The position numbers were made by a program, and so were the translations under genes. This document shows, one piece after another, positions 1 to 11,215 of a DNA stretch of 64,000 bases. Under the pieces are notes generated by a model. That model saw only the letters and a list, made by a program, of their open reading frames with translations, made no database searches and was not told the origin of the DNA. The stretch lies in NCBI GenBank assembly GCA_028753945.1, contig JAPNXP010000010.1, positions 4,095,042-4,159,041 on the forward strand, read 5' to 3'. Within the stretch, counting starts at the first letter, position 1, and each line of letters opens with the position of its first letter. This stretch comes from Hexactinellida sp. DTS-2022 (lineage: Eukaryota > Porifera > Hexactinellida).

Positions 1-2353
1 CCTAATTTGGCGAATTCTCGTATCCTCGTTGATGTTTATCTGTTAGTAAAATTCGATCTTTCCATAAAGGCATTTTGTGATAATGAGACATTTCCACTTT
101 CGTTAAGTTGCCTCAGTGATATTCGACATCTTGAGTCTGTTCTGAATGAACTGTATTTTTCGCGTCATCACTGTCAATCATCTAAGAAATCTGACTCAAC
201 TACTGCGTCCCATGTATCTTCAGCGAAAGCTCACATCCAACAAGCCATCGATATTATGCATACCACTTCGTATTTAGAAACATCCGAGTCTCCATAACTT
301 AATCGACTTCAATTCATTCAATGCCAGCTAGAAAATAGTCTTGTTCCCAAAATTCGACGTAGATACAACATACTCACTCAAATTCTCTCTCTCAAAACTC
401 ATCTTATATCTCCTGCTTGTTATAAGTATCTCCAGCATATGTCTTGTCTATCCCTTCCTCACTTCAATACTTTGGAAAAACTGTATTCTTCCTTTGGGCT
501 CGAAAACGAATTCTTTCCATTCCTTAGGCAAGCAAAGCATTCTTTTTCTATTGAACAAAAGAATGTTATTCTCCAAATGGATGAAATTCACATAAAACCC
601 GATATATCATACAAGGGAGGCAAAATTATTGGTCCCAATATATGTCCTGATGATCCTACGAAAACTGTATTTGCTATCATGGTCTCGAGTCTTCAGAAAA
701 AATGGTCCTGCATTGTTCGTTTATTGCCATGTGCATCTTTATCTGCAGAGAAGATATTTACCATTGTCAAATCTTGTATTCGAGATGTTGAGGCTTGTGG
801 CTTATTAGTTGAGATCATTTCAACGGACAACTACCCACTTAACGTGAAACTCTTTAAGTTGTTCTCTCCTGTTGGTGATCTGGAAATTAAGGTACCCCAT
901 CCTTGTGATAATAGTAGAGTCCTTTTTCTTACATTTGATTTCGTACACATATTAAAATCTATTCGTAACAATTGGTTGAACCTGAAATCTGACGCTAAAA
1001 GTTTCATCTTTCCTAATTTCGAAGATATTCGATCTGATTCTTGTTCTTTCCCTCTAAGATTGTGTTCAGCTTCTTTTCAAGATATCCGTACTCTCTATAA
1101 TTCTGAGAAGGAAAGCTTGGCCAAACTAGCTCCACGCTTGACATTGAAATCATGTTATCCTTCTAGTTTGGAACGTCAGAATGTGAAGTTAGTTTTAAAG
1201 GTTATTCATGAATCTACCATTGCTGCGTTAACTATTCAAAACGAGCAACGTTGTGCGTCATATAGAAATAACACTTGAGAATTCGTTGAAATTCTACTCT
1301 CATTATGGAAATCTTTTAATGTAAATGTCCCTTTTAAACATGTTCGTTTAAATGACCCACTATCTTGACCATTTTCTTTCAATGACGAGCGCTTTTCGTT
1401 ATTGTCTAAGATAATCTTTTGGTTAGAAGCTTGGCAATCGCTACCTGAGAAAGATGGGAAGTTAAGCAAACAAACTTTCACCAGCTTTAGACATGCCTGT
1501 CTTGTGCTACCTCAAATAACTAATCATCTAACAGGCAACTGTGGCTATTCTTACCTCTTAACGTATTTCTTGCAGACAGATCCTTTAGAGCACCATTTTG
1601 GACTATACCGTATGATGTCAGGTGCCAATTACCATGTTTCTTATCTTCAGATAATAGAAAGCGAACGTCGTCTGAAGGATTCTAGCATCTTAAAACTATT
1701 TTCAAGCCAGTCTGATTCTAGTAATTATTCAGTACAATAATTTATTCAGTCCTTTTCCTCTAAGGATAGCGCCTCATCGGGCAGTGAGATCAACCTTGAC
1801 ATTTTCTTAAATGAAATATCAGATTTATCGATTATTGATTGCGATATACCAACACTTCAATCTTTAGCTTTATTGCAGGATACTCCACACACCAATATTT
1901 GAAAAAATTGTACCATGTACCTTATGTCTGAATATGTTAACTATCGATAAAGATTTACTAGTTGATGAAGCATTCGTATCTCAGTATAAGCTCTTGGAAA
2001 TCTCTCATCGAGGACGCCTAAAATATCCAACAGAAATAGTATTGGAATCAGTTGTTACGCTCTGGAAGATATTTTCTATAATCCAAAATAATAGCGAGTT
2101 GATGGGTGCATTAGTAGAAGGGCCAGCGAGGAAAATTCTCGTGGAGCTTGCTTTGAATTCTATAGTGGATAACCATGATTGTGATATTTGGAGAAATACT
2201 TGTCCTTCTTGTGATGTTGTTAGATTTTCAATACTGCACAGGCTGCTATTCGTTTCAGGAAATTGCATGATAGCAAATAAAGTCAAAAATTACAATTCTA
2301 TGGTTGGATGCAGAGGAATTGAAAAACGTAAATTGAAAAAATTTAGCTCTTAA
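1..2353 (+). pseudogene. P-type (THAP9-like) transposase pseudogene, copy 1
   Basis: This is a cut-and-paste transposase relic of the P superfamily. One frame is continuous from the left edge to 1740, with in-frame stops at 295-297, 1276-1278, 1366-1368 and 1738-1740. The tail continues to about 1890 and then in another frame to 2353. Family landmarks are the acidic motif MDEIH (Asp codon at 580), the second acidic motif STDNYPLNVKLFKLF (Asp codon at 826), TFDFVHILKSIRNNWLN near 940-985, PSSLERQNVKLVLK near 1160-1200, DPLEHHFGLYRMMSGANYH near 1580-1630, and a cysteine-bearing tail ending ANKVKNYNSMVG. The N-terminal THAP finger would lie left of the window. A second copy at 42191-45090 supports the reading. 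Both catalytic Asp codons survive, but the stops make it non-functional. Confidence 0.9.
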
Positions 2354-2811
2354 TACCCTAGTTAAATTTATTATTGAATATTTATTTATTTTAATTCCTG
2401 TTTACTTAATAAGTCAAGATGAACAATAACTCCACACATGTATGACCACATTCAAGCCTATAGGAAGTTATCGGGAGACAACAAAAGCACTCCATGACGG
2501 AATAAAGTTTATGTGTATTGAGGAAACAATCTTAGTAATTAAATTTATGTTTGCTAGTAGACATAGTTAATGTTGTATTTAACTTTGATTAAAATCTACA
2601 TATATTACCGTAAATAGTCAAAATGGAAGAAGTTAAGTTTAATTTCAGGGTTAGATATAATGTAAATGTTTAGGTTCATATATAATACAGTTTGTTGAAC
2701 TAAATTACCACAAATTAGTCAGGAATGCGGATTCAATTGTTCGGCTTCGACCGCATCCCTGGTCCAAAATCCCCATTCTATTGTGAGGCCTGATTTGAGT
2801 AGGCTATGTAT
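2354..2811. other. Gene-free stretch
   Basis: AT-rich sequence after the P-type pseudogene. It presumably contains the 3' end of that element, but I could not define a terminal repeat because the left end is outside the window. No coding signal seen. Confidence 0.5.
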
Positions 2812-3392
2812 CTATATATTAAAAGAGGAATTGTTGTGTGTGTGTTGTCCAGAATTAATAGGAAAGAGTACGAGTCCCAGAAAGCTGAAAATTTGTATCC
2901 TAGGGTAATTTTGTACTGCGACAACGATCTATTGGTTTTTGAAACAAAATAATGGGATTATGACGTCATAGTTGCGAAAAACAGTGTCCAATAAACTGAT
3001 AGAAGCCAAACTTGATTATTACACTTTGCTATACCTGTGTTGGTACGATACACTATTTATGGTTGATTAGTGTAGGGACTAATTAATTAACTGTGTCACA
3101 ATCAGAATGAAAAATGGGAATTCGTGAACAGCGATTAGTGTAGAAATTTAGTGTACGTCTAATGCTTTGAATTTTCTACAGATCGGAGCAAAATTGGGAA
3201 GCTAGTACAAAACATCTGTTTTTCGCAACTGTGTCGTCGTAATCCCAATATTTTGATTCAAAAACCGATAGATCGTTGTCGCAGTACAAAATTACCCTAG
3301 GATACAAATTTTCAGCTTTCTGGGTCCCGTAGTCTTTCCGAATTAATTCTGGACAAACACACACACAACAATTCCTCTTTTAATATATAGAT
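2812..3392. repeat. Foldback element with ~180-bp inverted arms
   Basis: The sequence starting TATATATTAAAAGAGGAATT near 2812 recurs inverted and ends near 3392. The arms share the GTGTGTGTG run, the stretch containing AGAATTAAT, a CCTAGG-centred block and GTTGTCGCAGTACAA. The arms are about 180 bp and the spacer about 200 bp. No coding capacity. The mobile-element class is unclear; long-armed non-autonomous DNA element is the safest description. Confidence 0.75.
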
Positions 3393-3394
3393 AG

Positions 3395-3819
3395 ACTAGC
3401 GCGGTGCGCTTGCTAGGTCGCTTCGCGGCGAAACACAACCACACACCAACCGCTTCGCGTTTGTTGTGAGGTTTATATACTCCTAATATTGATTATAAAG
3501 CGTAAATAGGCCTAAAATAGTAGAATTCAACAATGTGAAATTTAGTGATTACGTCATCATGCGATAATGAGTAAGCATATTGGTGATCTGGTGTGACCAA
3601 CGGGTCCGCATCATTAATATACATGTTCTATTATATTTTCAGATTTTTCTCTCTTAAGGGCGCGAATTATGTGCGATTAAGTGAATTTTCAGGTTTCTCG
3701 AAATGTGACAATGACGTAAAAACTTGTCGAGGTGTGAGAAATTTTTGAGTTGAAACCTCAACTTGTTGGCGGTTGCCAAAAGTTACCCCTATATGCCAAA
3801 AATCACATTTGGAAACGGG
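3395..3819 (+). repeat. Dispersed repeat R1, copy A (split by Transib)
   Basis: This is one of at least four copies in the window of a family that starts TAGCGCG(C/G) followed by a GC-rich block (TGCTAGGTCGCTTCGCGG), then an inverted pair around CGCTTCGCG. It continues through a conserved body (CTCCTAATATTGATTATAAA, TGACGTAAAAACTTGTCGAG, CCCCTATATGCCAAAAATCA). This copy breaks at the Transib insertion. Its tail (AAACCGTCCACTTTCTTCAA onward) reappears near 7318, beyond the Transib. Confidence 0.75.
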
Positions 3820-4430
3820 CCCCACACAGTGGGGAAATGAGGGGAAATAGAGGTGTTATTTCACATTCATGAATCTTGATAATTTTAGTATATTCGGATT
3901 CAGCACTATCTAAAACCTAGAAAAACTAATTTTCGAAGTCGAAATATACTTCAAGATTATGTAATCTTAGAATCCATGACGTAAAATTCATCAAAAATGG
4001 ATTATTGTGGTTACGCAATAGTGAAGTTGATATTCATACAAGTCATACTATTTTTATTACATGGATACTGATACCTCGCTATGGCATTTCCTTTATAGGT
4101 ATTCAAACTAACTATAACAGTTTATCAAGAACATTTTCTAATATTATTCAGCCTAAATTTTTACATTTCCTCTAGATGAATTTGTTAGTGATCGGACACA
4201 AATTAATCCGCCAATATAGTTATAAAACTTATAGTGTCCGGTCGTGGGCAGATGTTTTGAAGATTAAATCTTGTAGCTTATGATTTTAGCTTAATTTAGG
4301 GTGATTTTCAGCCTCCCAAAACTTTCCAGAAAAATATTCCATTACATATGACATTGTCGACTCGTCAAATATTTGAAAAATCAAAATTATAATTTTTTTA
4401 ATTTTTTTAAATAAATAGATTATAATCAAC

Positions 4431-6880
4431 AATAAGGACGCTTTTGAACTCCTAAGTTCCCAAACTTCGATCCGAGCCTCTGTTAACGAATTTCTACTAT
4501 CTTTTCAAATTCCAGAATGCGAATTTCATGTATTTCGAAGGAAATTCGGCCAACTTAAATCGGATAGAGACAACTTTCTCAAACTGAAAGATTTATCCAC
4601 CTGGGAAGATTTGTCCTTCTATTCGCCTGCACCTGTCACTGAACTCCCAGCTATTAAACGACATTGTGTCGACAAAACAATATTTGAGGCTGACTTGTCT
4701 GCAGAAATACGAAAACCTATCTCTCAGTTAACTCTCAAAGGATTGTGAGTTAGACTAGGACCTTTATTAAATCTAATTTGTCAGATTGCGGAGAAAGAAG
4801 ATGTTGATAGCAAAACTATTCCTACTTATTTTCTCCAACTTGTATCAAATCAAACTCACGACCAAACCACTTCGCAATTTTGTAAGGAAATAATATCTGA
4901 AGGTAATTTTGGCCATACAGGACAACAAATATCAATTGAAAAATATAATTTTCTCCTTGATCAACTCGAGATAGGAAAACAAAAGTATACCGACCTAAAG
5001 AGGTTGTTAAAAACAGTAAATGTATTTCTTCCAGCATACAAGGTGGTAGCTCTACACCGTGCTGAGATAACTCTTGCTAATGATCTCCAGCACGTTTACA
5101 ACTCAACTCAAGTTACTGTTGGCATTTGTATTGCATATCGAATGATGCTGAAACAGACACTTACTCGCTTTCTCTCCACACTCCCTAATTTAAACGATGG
5201 TCAATTTCCATTGGCGCTCAGAATATCAGATGGCCTTGATGGTTCTGGTTCCCATCAAATTTATAACCAACTACAAGAGAGTGTACATTTTAATTCGAAG
5301 AACTTCTTGTTATTTGCTTTCAAACTACTTTCAATTAAAGATTCTTCTGACAACGATGTTTGGATAAATTCCCTGCCTAATTCCCATTTTCAAGTTAGAC
5401 CTGTTCAGGGGCGGCGCCAGCACAGCCCCAGTGGGGGGGCGAAAGGGGGGCGGACCAATGCACTGGAGGGGCAAACCCAATAGTTGTAAACATTCCAAAA
5501 TTCACATTCAAACCAAAATCGATATTTTTAATGACAAACTTGGTTAAATAATCTGTCCTATAATAGTGTACGGTGGTGCAAAACGGCAAATTATGAACTC
5601 CCTGTCCAGGGCATTTAGCATTTCCGCATTAACATTAAGTACTCCTATAACAGACAAGCGAGTTCCCGCCCCCCCACAGGGGGGGCGGATCAAAAGCCAG
5701 GGGGGGCGGCCGCCCCCCCCGCGCCCCCCCCTCGCGCCGCCACTGGACCTGTTGCTTTAATAGCCATGAAAGAAAGCGAGGAAAATGTGCGGTTCCTACT
5801 GGAGACATTCATTAATCCCGAAACCAAACTAATTGAACAAGATGGTATTGATCTCCCGCAAGGGCTTGTGAAAGTAAAGGTATACCGTAGCATGTTCGAT
5901 GGGAAAATGTCGGGTATCCTAACCGGTGCTGGCGGTGCAAAATGCCAATTATGCACAGCCACATTCGCAGAGCTACACGACATTGATCTAGTAAGATCTG
6001 GATTCCCAATTAATAGAACTATATCAGCTGCAAGAGATATTTTTGCTTCCGTTGACAAGACTGAGTATTTATAACTCCCATCTCAAGAACGATTTGGCCT
6101 AACTCATGAACCATTGTCCGAAATTGAGACACTACCTGCTACTCCTCTCCATTCATACACATGTGTATTTCGATGGTTCATGACACTTGTGTACCATTTA
6201 CATTCCGGATCTATTAAATGGTCACCAACATCTGCTAAAGTAAAAAACTCATTGAAATTTGTTCGTGATTTCTTACAGGAGAAAACAGGCCTAAAAATTG
6301 ACCAATCTTCTAGTGATGGAGGTACAACATCTACCGGAGACTTAGCTCGTGAATGTTTTAGCAATAAAAATAACTTCATAGATTGGATTACAACCTTAGT
6401 TCCCGCAGATTTCCATGATTCTCTCACGAAAATTCTTAACAATCTCTCAGCTATCCTGCACTCTTTCTCAAGTAGTAGGGAGATAAATACCGATACTCAA
6501 GGTCTTCTATGTCGAGAAACATACGAATTCATCTTAGTAAAATTTCCATGGGTGAATATTACACCATCCCTCCACAAGTTGTTAGCTCATAGCACGGAGT
6601 TAATTAGGGATTGTAACAACGGGTTCGGGATGAAGGAATTTTCTGAAGAAGCGGTTGAATCATGTAACAAGTTGATTCGCAAATACTGTGAACATCTCTC
6701 TCGAAAAATTCATTCGGTTTAAACACGAGAGATATCTTTGTGCGTCTTTTATCACAAAGCGACCCAGTTTTGACTTCATTTCGACATCACGTAGTTTGCA
6801 GAAATGCAGAGAACCGAGCCACATTTGCAAACTACATTGCAATACTTCTTTTCCCCACTCGGAGCAAGATAATTAAATAC
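4431..6880 (+). pseudogene. RAG1-like (Transib) transposase pseudogene
   Basis: The reading frame is open from about 4419. It is interrupted by TGA at 4746-4748, the MITE at 5406-5745, TAA at 6072-6074 and a frameshift near 6715-6740. Landmarks shared with the RAG1 core and Transib are: SDGLDGSGSHQIYNQ (first catalytic Asp, codon 5229), matching the region around mouse RAG1 D600; GAGGAKCQLCTATF, matching the RAG1 CxxC block; DGGTTSTGDLAREC, matching the Transib GTTNDGNTARR motif; PWVNITPSLHKLLAH; and SEEAVESCNKLIRKY, where the Glu at codon 6657 aligns with the catalytic E962 region. The segment corresponding to the middle acidic residue reads ATPLHSYTCVFRWF and shows no Asp beside LH, so its state is uncertain. 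Without the MITE the frame encodes roughly 700 residues, close to full Transib length. Confidence 0.9.
5406..5745. mobile_element. hAT-type MITE inside the RAG1-like gene
   Basis: A 340-bp GC-rich element with ends CAGGGGCGGCGCCAG and CTCGCGCCGCCACTG, flanked by the exact 8-bp duplication GACCTGTT (5398-5405 and 5746-5753). Removing the element and one duplicate joins VRPV to ALIAMKESEEN in the same frame, so insertion came after the gene was formed. It contains homopurine/homopyrimidine G/C runs; apparent reading frames across it are artefacts. Confidence 0.92.
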
Positions 6881-7153
6881 ATTGTTTATATAAGTTATAT
6901 TTTGTTATGCCAGCTTTTCTAAAGTTCTATTCAGCTCAGTAAACAATGATTAGTTCATTATTGGAAAATATTTTTTTTCATATTTTTCCGATGGCGTCAT
7001 AATCTTGGTTGTAGAAACTGTAGAAAAAAACTGACCATACCAGTCGATTCCTAATAGTCGATAACCCATATGCAATTAATACATTTTTAATGTGTAGGAA
7101 GCATGCAAACCCCTATTTCCCCTCAGGTGTCTATTTTTCCCCACTGTGCCCCA

Positions 7154-7608
7154 TAGGCGTAGGCTCCGGTAGGGTTGGTGAGGCCACGGCGGAACCAGTA
7201 GTTAGTCAAGGGCCATCATCTTCTATTAAGTATGATGCAAGTTAGCATAAATGGCCCTACCAATCCTGAGTCCAGGTACAATGGCCCTACCAATCCCCAT
7301 TCCGAGTCTACGCTCCTGAAACCGTCCACTTTCTTCAATCAACTCGCAACATACAAACAAATATATACATATATACACATCTGTGAGAGAGTGATCCGTC
7401 GCGAAGCGACCGAGACCGAAGGCCTCGTTATATTAATTAGTACATGTTTTACTACTACAAGGGGTCTTTATTATTGAAAAGGTAGAGAACCACTGTACTA
7501 TACTACACGAACACATTATATTTGACACAATTGACAGAATATTGAGCCGATTTAACGGAGTTGAATTTAAAATAGAACTCGGTCAGCATGTAACACCTCG
7601 GCACAGAG
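7154..7608. repeat. Fragments of a Transib-ended family and of repeat R1
   Basis: 7155-7260 (GCGTAGGCTCCGG and following) resembles the interior of the Transib-ended element 25898-27174 near 26148-26245. From about 7318 the R1 tail appears (AAACCGTCCACTTTCTTCAA). Near 7395-7440 there is a GTCGCGAAGCGACC block ending TTAATTAG. No coding signal. Confidence 0.55.
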
Positions 7609-7840
7609 TGGAACCATGGTGTGTTATAGGTAAAAAAATTGAGTGTAAATGCTAAATTAAATGCATACGTTCGATTCTACAATATTGAAAGATTAGAAAA
7701 ATAATATTATAATTTACTTGGCTAAATATATCATGCTTACACAATGTTCACAGTTATGCATAAAATTGGAAAATTAAATTCCTGAAAAACCACAAATATC
7801 TCTTGTTAGAGTACGTTGCTATATTCAATTATGCTTGATC
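7609..7840. repeat. Truncated Transib-type end (family of 25898-27174)
   Basis: This stretch matches the inverted right end of the 25898-27174 element for over 200 bp: CACAGAGTGGAACCATGG against CACAGTGTGGAACCATGG, then ATGC(A/G)TAC(G/A)TTCGATTCTACAAT and AAAAACCACAAATATCT. The heptamer is mutated to CACAGAG and I see no partner end, so it is a dead fragment. Confidence 0.7.
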
Positions 7841-7957
7841 ATTTGGTTTGACCATTTCGTCGAATATTCCGGTTGACGACCAATAATCCTTTAGACCAAA
7901 ATTTTAGAGCAAAAATCCTTCGACGAATATTCCGCAAACCAACCACACACCCCTAAG

Positions 7958-9120
7958 CACAGTGGGCATTTAGGTGGAAATAGGCTACTTTTTTGTATTC
8001 CCAAATCACTTAATCATTTCCTCCATTGAATTCACCATACTTTCAAACATAGGAATGTAAATTTTCACTTATATCTAATCATAAAATTTGTTGTTATGGT
8101 TATGAAGCCAAAGGCATTTGAACAATAGGAATTTATTTTTGCGGTTGATCAAAACGACTAGGTTCATTGCAATATAAAATGTACACAATTAGTAAATTGA
8201 TTGATTGATTTAAGTTTATTTAATAACTATATACTATATAACTACATCAATTTAAATGATTGGAACTCTTTCAACATATTTTGTTTTTTGGTGCCAACTT
8301 TTTCTTATGCTTCAGTTTCGGACAAAAAAATCATTTAAGCCGCCATCTAAAAAGTGATGGGACTTATAGTGCTGTGCCCTGCTGTGAAATCTGTATAGTT
8401 TAAAAATGTTGCTTATATACTAATATTCAAATTACGAAAGTATTTTACCCCGCACGGAGGCGCACTGAACACTTTATTTTACAAATGGATATACCACTTC
8501 AGTAAATATATAGCATCACTTTCAATCGAGAAGCTCTTGAATTTCTCAAAATGCAACCTTTGTGAGAGAAGCTTCCAATCCAGTGACTTTATGGATTATG
8601 ATCAATTGGAATCTGACTAATATCAAACAATTCGGTGTCAATTTGGTGATTTTAAGTTTGGCAGGGAGCTGAACTGTCGGCGAATTAGTGGAAACATACT
8701 TTTTTGCATACTCAGATGTCAATAATATTGCCAAAACTGTATTCTACTTGCTCTAAAACCTAGTAGGTCATGCAATATTCTTGTAAAAAAGTATCTAAAT
8801 GCGCGAAAAGGGGCGACGTGGGTCACTTAATAACTTTGAGCCATATATATTACGATTTTTGAAATAATTACACCTTGTTCAAGAAATATAATCAATAATC
8901 ATGGGTGAACAATAAAAATTTTGTTAACAAACCTAAATATAATTTATGACAGAATTAACATGAATTGTCTAGAACTACGTTTAGGAGACTACGTACATCA
9001 TTTGTGATGATGCCATTCAGTTTGCAGCTACCGATAACCTATATGTCAATAATACTTCATTAGAGTCTATCTAGCATAGTTTTCCTATTTCCACTTACAC
9101 CCCTGAAAATGCCCACTGTG
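7958..9120. mobile_element. Non-autonomous Transib-ended element, 1163 bp
   Basis: It starts CACAGTGGGCATTTAGGTGG and ends AAAATGCCCACTGTG. It is flanked by the exact 5-bp duplication CTAAG (7953-7957 and 9121-9125). Its right half matches the right half of the element at 35846-38691 (shared GGGTC(A/G)C(C/T)TAAT and AATCAATAATCATGG blocks), so they form one family. No transposase is encoded. Confidence 0.9.
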
Positions 9121-9125
9121 CTAAG

Positions 9126-10239
9126 GAGATACAATGGCACATTTTCGACACCTGATAACCCCCAATTATTATTGCGTTTTTGAACTATACAATTATTCTA
9201 AGAAGGACGTAGAAAATCAAAATTTCTAAAAATCGAAAAATTTGTATTAGATATCAATAGTTTCAAATAGCCTAATAGTGAATCCATACTAGTCTTTTTT
9301 AAATTCTAGCTATTTACTCTATTTGACGCAAGTTCTATTATAGTGCAAGTTTAACTCTACTACATTACTACAAGTACATACGCCACACAGAATTTCGATT
9401 TCGATTTAATTCTTTTTTTCTATAGATTTTCAAATAATCACTCGATTTTATCAGAATTTTGGTATTATATAATTATTCATTCTATAACTTTGTATTACAG
9501 TTGAAAATCGACACGGCTTATGTACATGAATAACTAATAAGGATCATTTTTGAGGGATATTTTTTTCTCTACGACTTATACTTTTTGATATACACAGAAT
9601 GCAAAGGTCACTCTCAGGGAAATCTTGCGGGGTTTTTTTAACAAAATGACTGAAATTGACCTTTGGTGACGTCAAAAATGTCAAAATAGTTGCAAATTTC
9701 GATTTTTTTTTTTCAGAATCGGAAAGCTAGCATTTCAAAGTTTATTTGGAAATGCTAATACAGGAAATATGGTATTTAGGTATATTGGTATAAATCTGTC
9801 ATTGTATCTCCTTAATTAATAATTAAAACCATACACCCCTAAGCATAGAGTAACGTTAAAATGTTACTTCATTATCAACATTTGTCGTTAGAATTTCTTA
9901 CTTAATGTTTCTTCTAATATCTGTTTGTATTAGGCGCATTGATTCCTAATTTTCAGTACTAAAATTGGATGTGTAGTACATCTTAAATGACACGAATTAA
10001 CTGAATTACTTGCTAGAATATTCGTTGGTGTAACATTTTGACTTTCATGAGCTCACTACCATTTCGGACATCATATTTATAAAAATTTTAAACTTGTTCG
10101 AATGGCCACATAATTTCAAATTTTAATATTATACATTCATATACAGACTATATGACAAAAAGCTAGTAACGTAAGGTCGGAAAATTTCATAAAAATTGCA
10201 AAATTTCCGGAAATTTTACATGGAAAATTATTATATATA
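9126..10239. other. Gene-free AT-rich stretch
   Basis: No convincing coding frame, terminal repeat or RNA gene seen. Contains short homopolymer runs. Confidence 0.5.
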
Positions 10240-10241
10240 TA

Positions 10242-10341
10242 CAGGTAAACCTCCCAAAGCGGCACCTCCGAGTAGCGGCAACCTCCGAGAAGCGGCACAA
10301 AATCATTCTCCCGATGGGTCCCGCTTTGGGAGGTTTACCTC
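10242..10341. mobile_element. 100-bp palindromic pogo-like MITE, copy 1
   Basis: It starts CAGGTAAACCTCCCAAAGCG after TA and ends with the inverse (CGCTTTGGGAGGTTTACCT); the right TA is lost. It is nearly identical to the element at 48440-48539. TA flanks and CAG ends suggest Tc1/mariner-pogo mobilisation. Confidence 0.88.
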
Positions 10342-11191
10342 TTCCTAGTTTTTTTTATTTTGATAAACCAAATCTATAATGTAGAGTTGTTGCTATGCGC
10401 TTGTTATTTTTCCTCATGACAGTCTAACTTAAGTAGCACAAAGATTTTGGCAATTTCAAATATAGTTCCTAAGCATAATTTGAATTAAGTAATCTTTCCA
10501 GAAATTTCCATAGAAAACAAAATTTTTGGAAATTTTACAACACTACAAATCACATTCCAGCCACGCGAAAAGGCCTGACGGTTTGTTGAAGATTTTGACG
10601 TATTCATTAAAAATGGAGTACTATATTTGTCATGGACTTACCATTACTTCTAGAATCTAAAAATAAACAACAAATAGTATACCATCTATTGATATGTAAT
10701 CATACTATTTCATTAATATTAGCTCATTGGAATTACCTCTCATTGAATAATTTGTTCAATTCTCAAATGTCTGACTTTAACATTTTGATATTACACTATT
10801 TCAGAATTGTTCGCGTTTTATTACCATGAATATAAATTGTTATGATATATATTTCAGTAGCGAATTTTAGTGTTACGAAATGCCATGTAACGAAGTTTCC
10901 GTGTAACGAAATGTCCTTGTAACTATTTGTCGGTACCCCCAATTTAGTTCTCTTAAGCGGGATTTGCTCTATATAGTATAGCTCAACTGGTGACGAATCA
11001 TTCTTAAAGTGGTTTCAATTCCCATAATTGATGCTCATTCTGAATTTTGTTTTATCTATTGGTAATTACTAAATACTTTCTGAGGTTTTTGTTCTATAAC
11101 TTCTATGAATATATTTTAGATAATTTTATATGGAATTTATAGATTATATTAATTTTAAAAATAATATATTTTACAATTATCTGGCTGACAT
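10342..11191. other. Gene-free stretch upstream of the DIPK1-like gene
   Basis: AT-rich. It would hold the promoter and 5' leader of the gene at 11216, but I see no confident core-promoter element. A polypyrimidine-poor acceptor-like sequence ATTTTTATAG ends at 11208. Confidence 0.4.
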
Positions 11192-11215
11192 TTGATTAAT
11201 TTTTATAGAATCTTT

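Larger units (their letters stand above)
3825..7148 (+). mobile_element. Transib-superfamily transposon with RSS-like CACAGTG ends
   Basis: The element begins CACAGTGGGGAAA and ends TTTCCCCACTGTG. The two termini also share a GAGGGGAAATAG block in inverted orientation. It is flanked on both sides by CCCCA (3820-3824 and 7149-7153), a 5-bp target duplication as expected for Transib. The first seven bases equal the V(D)J recombination heptamer, a known trait of Transib ends. I saw no nonamer-like block at 12 or 23 bp. The interior holds a broken RAG1-like transposase (4431-6880), itself interrupted by a hAT-type MITE. The element sits inside repeat R1 copy A. Confidence 0.93.

Noticed and set aside
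3825..3865. Full recombination signal (heptamer-spacer-nonamer) at the Transib ends
   Set aside because: The heptamer matches, but I found no A-rich nonamer at 12 or 23 bp on either end.
5395..5760. Proline/glycine-rich frames on both strands
   Set aside because: They fall within the GC-rich MITE that interrupts the RAG1-like gene.
4431..6880. Host RAG1 gene
   Set aside because: It lies between CACAGTG terminal repeats with a target duplication and is broken, so it is a transposon gene.
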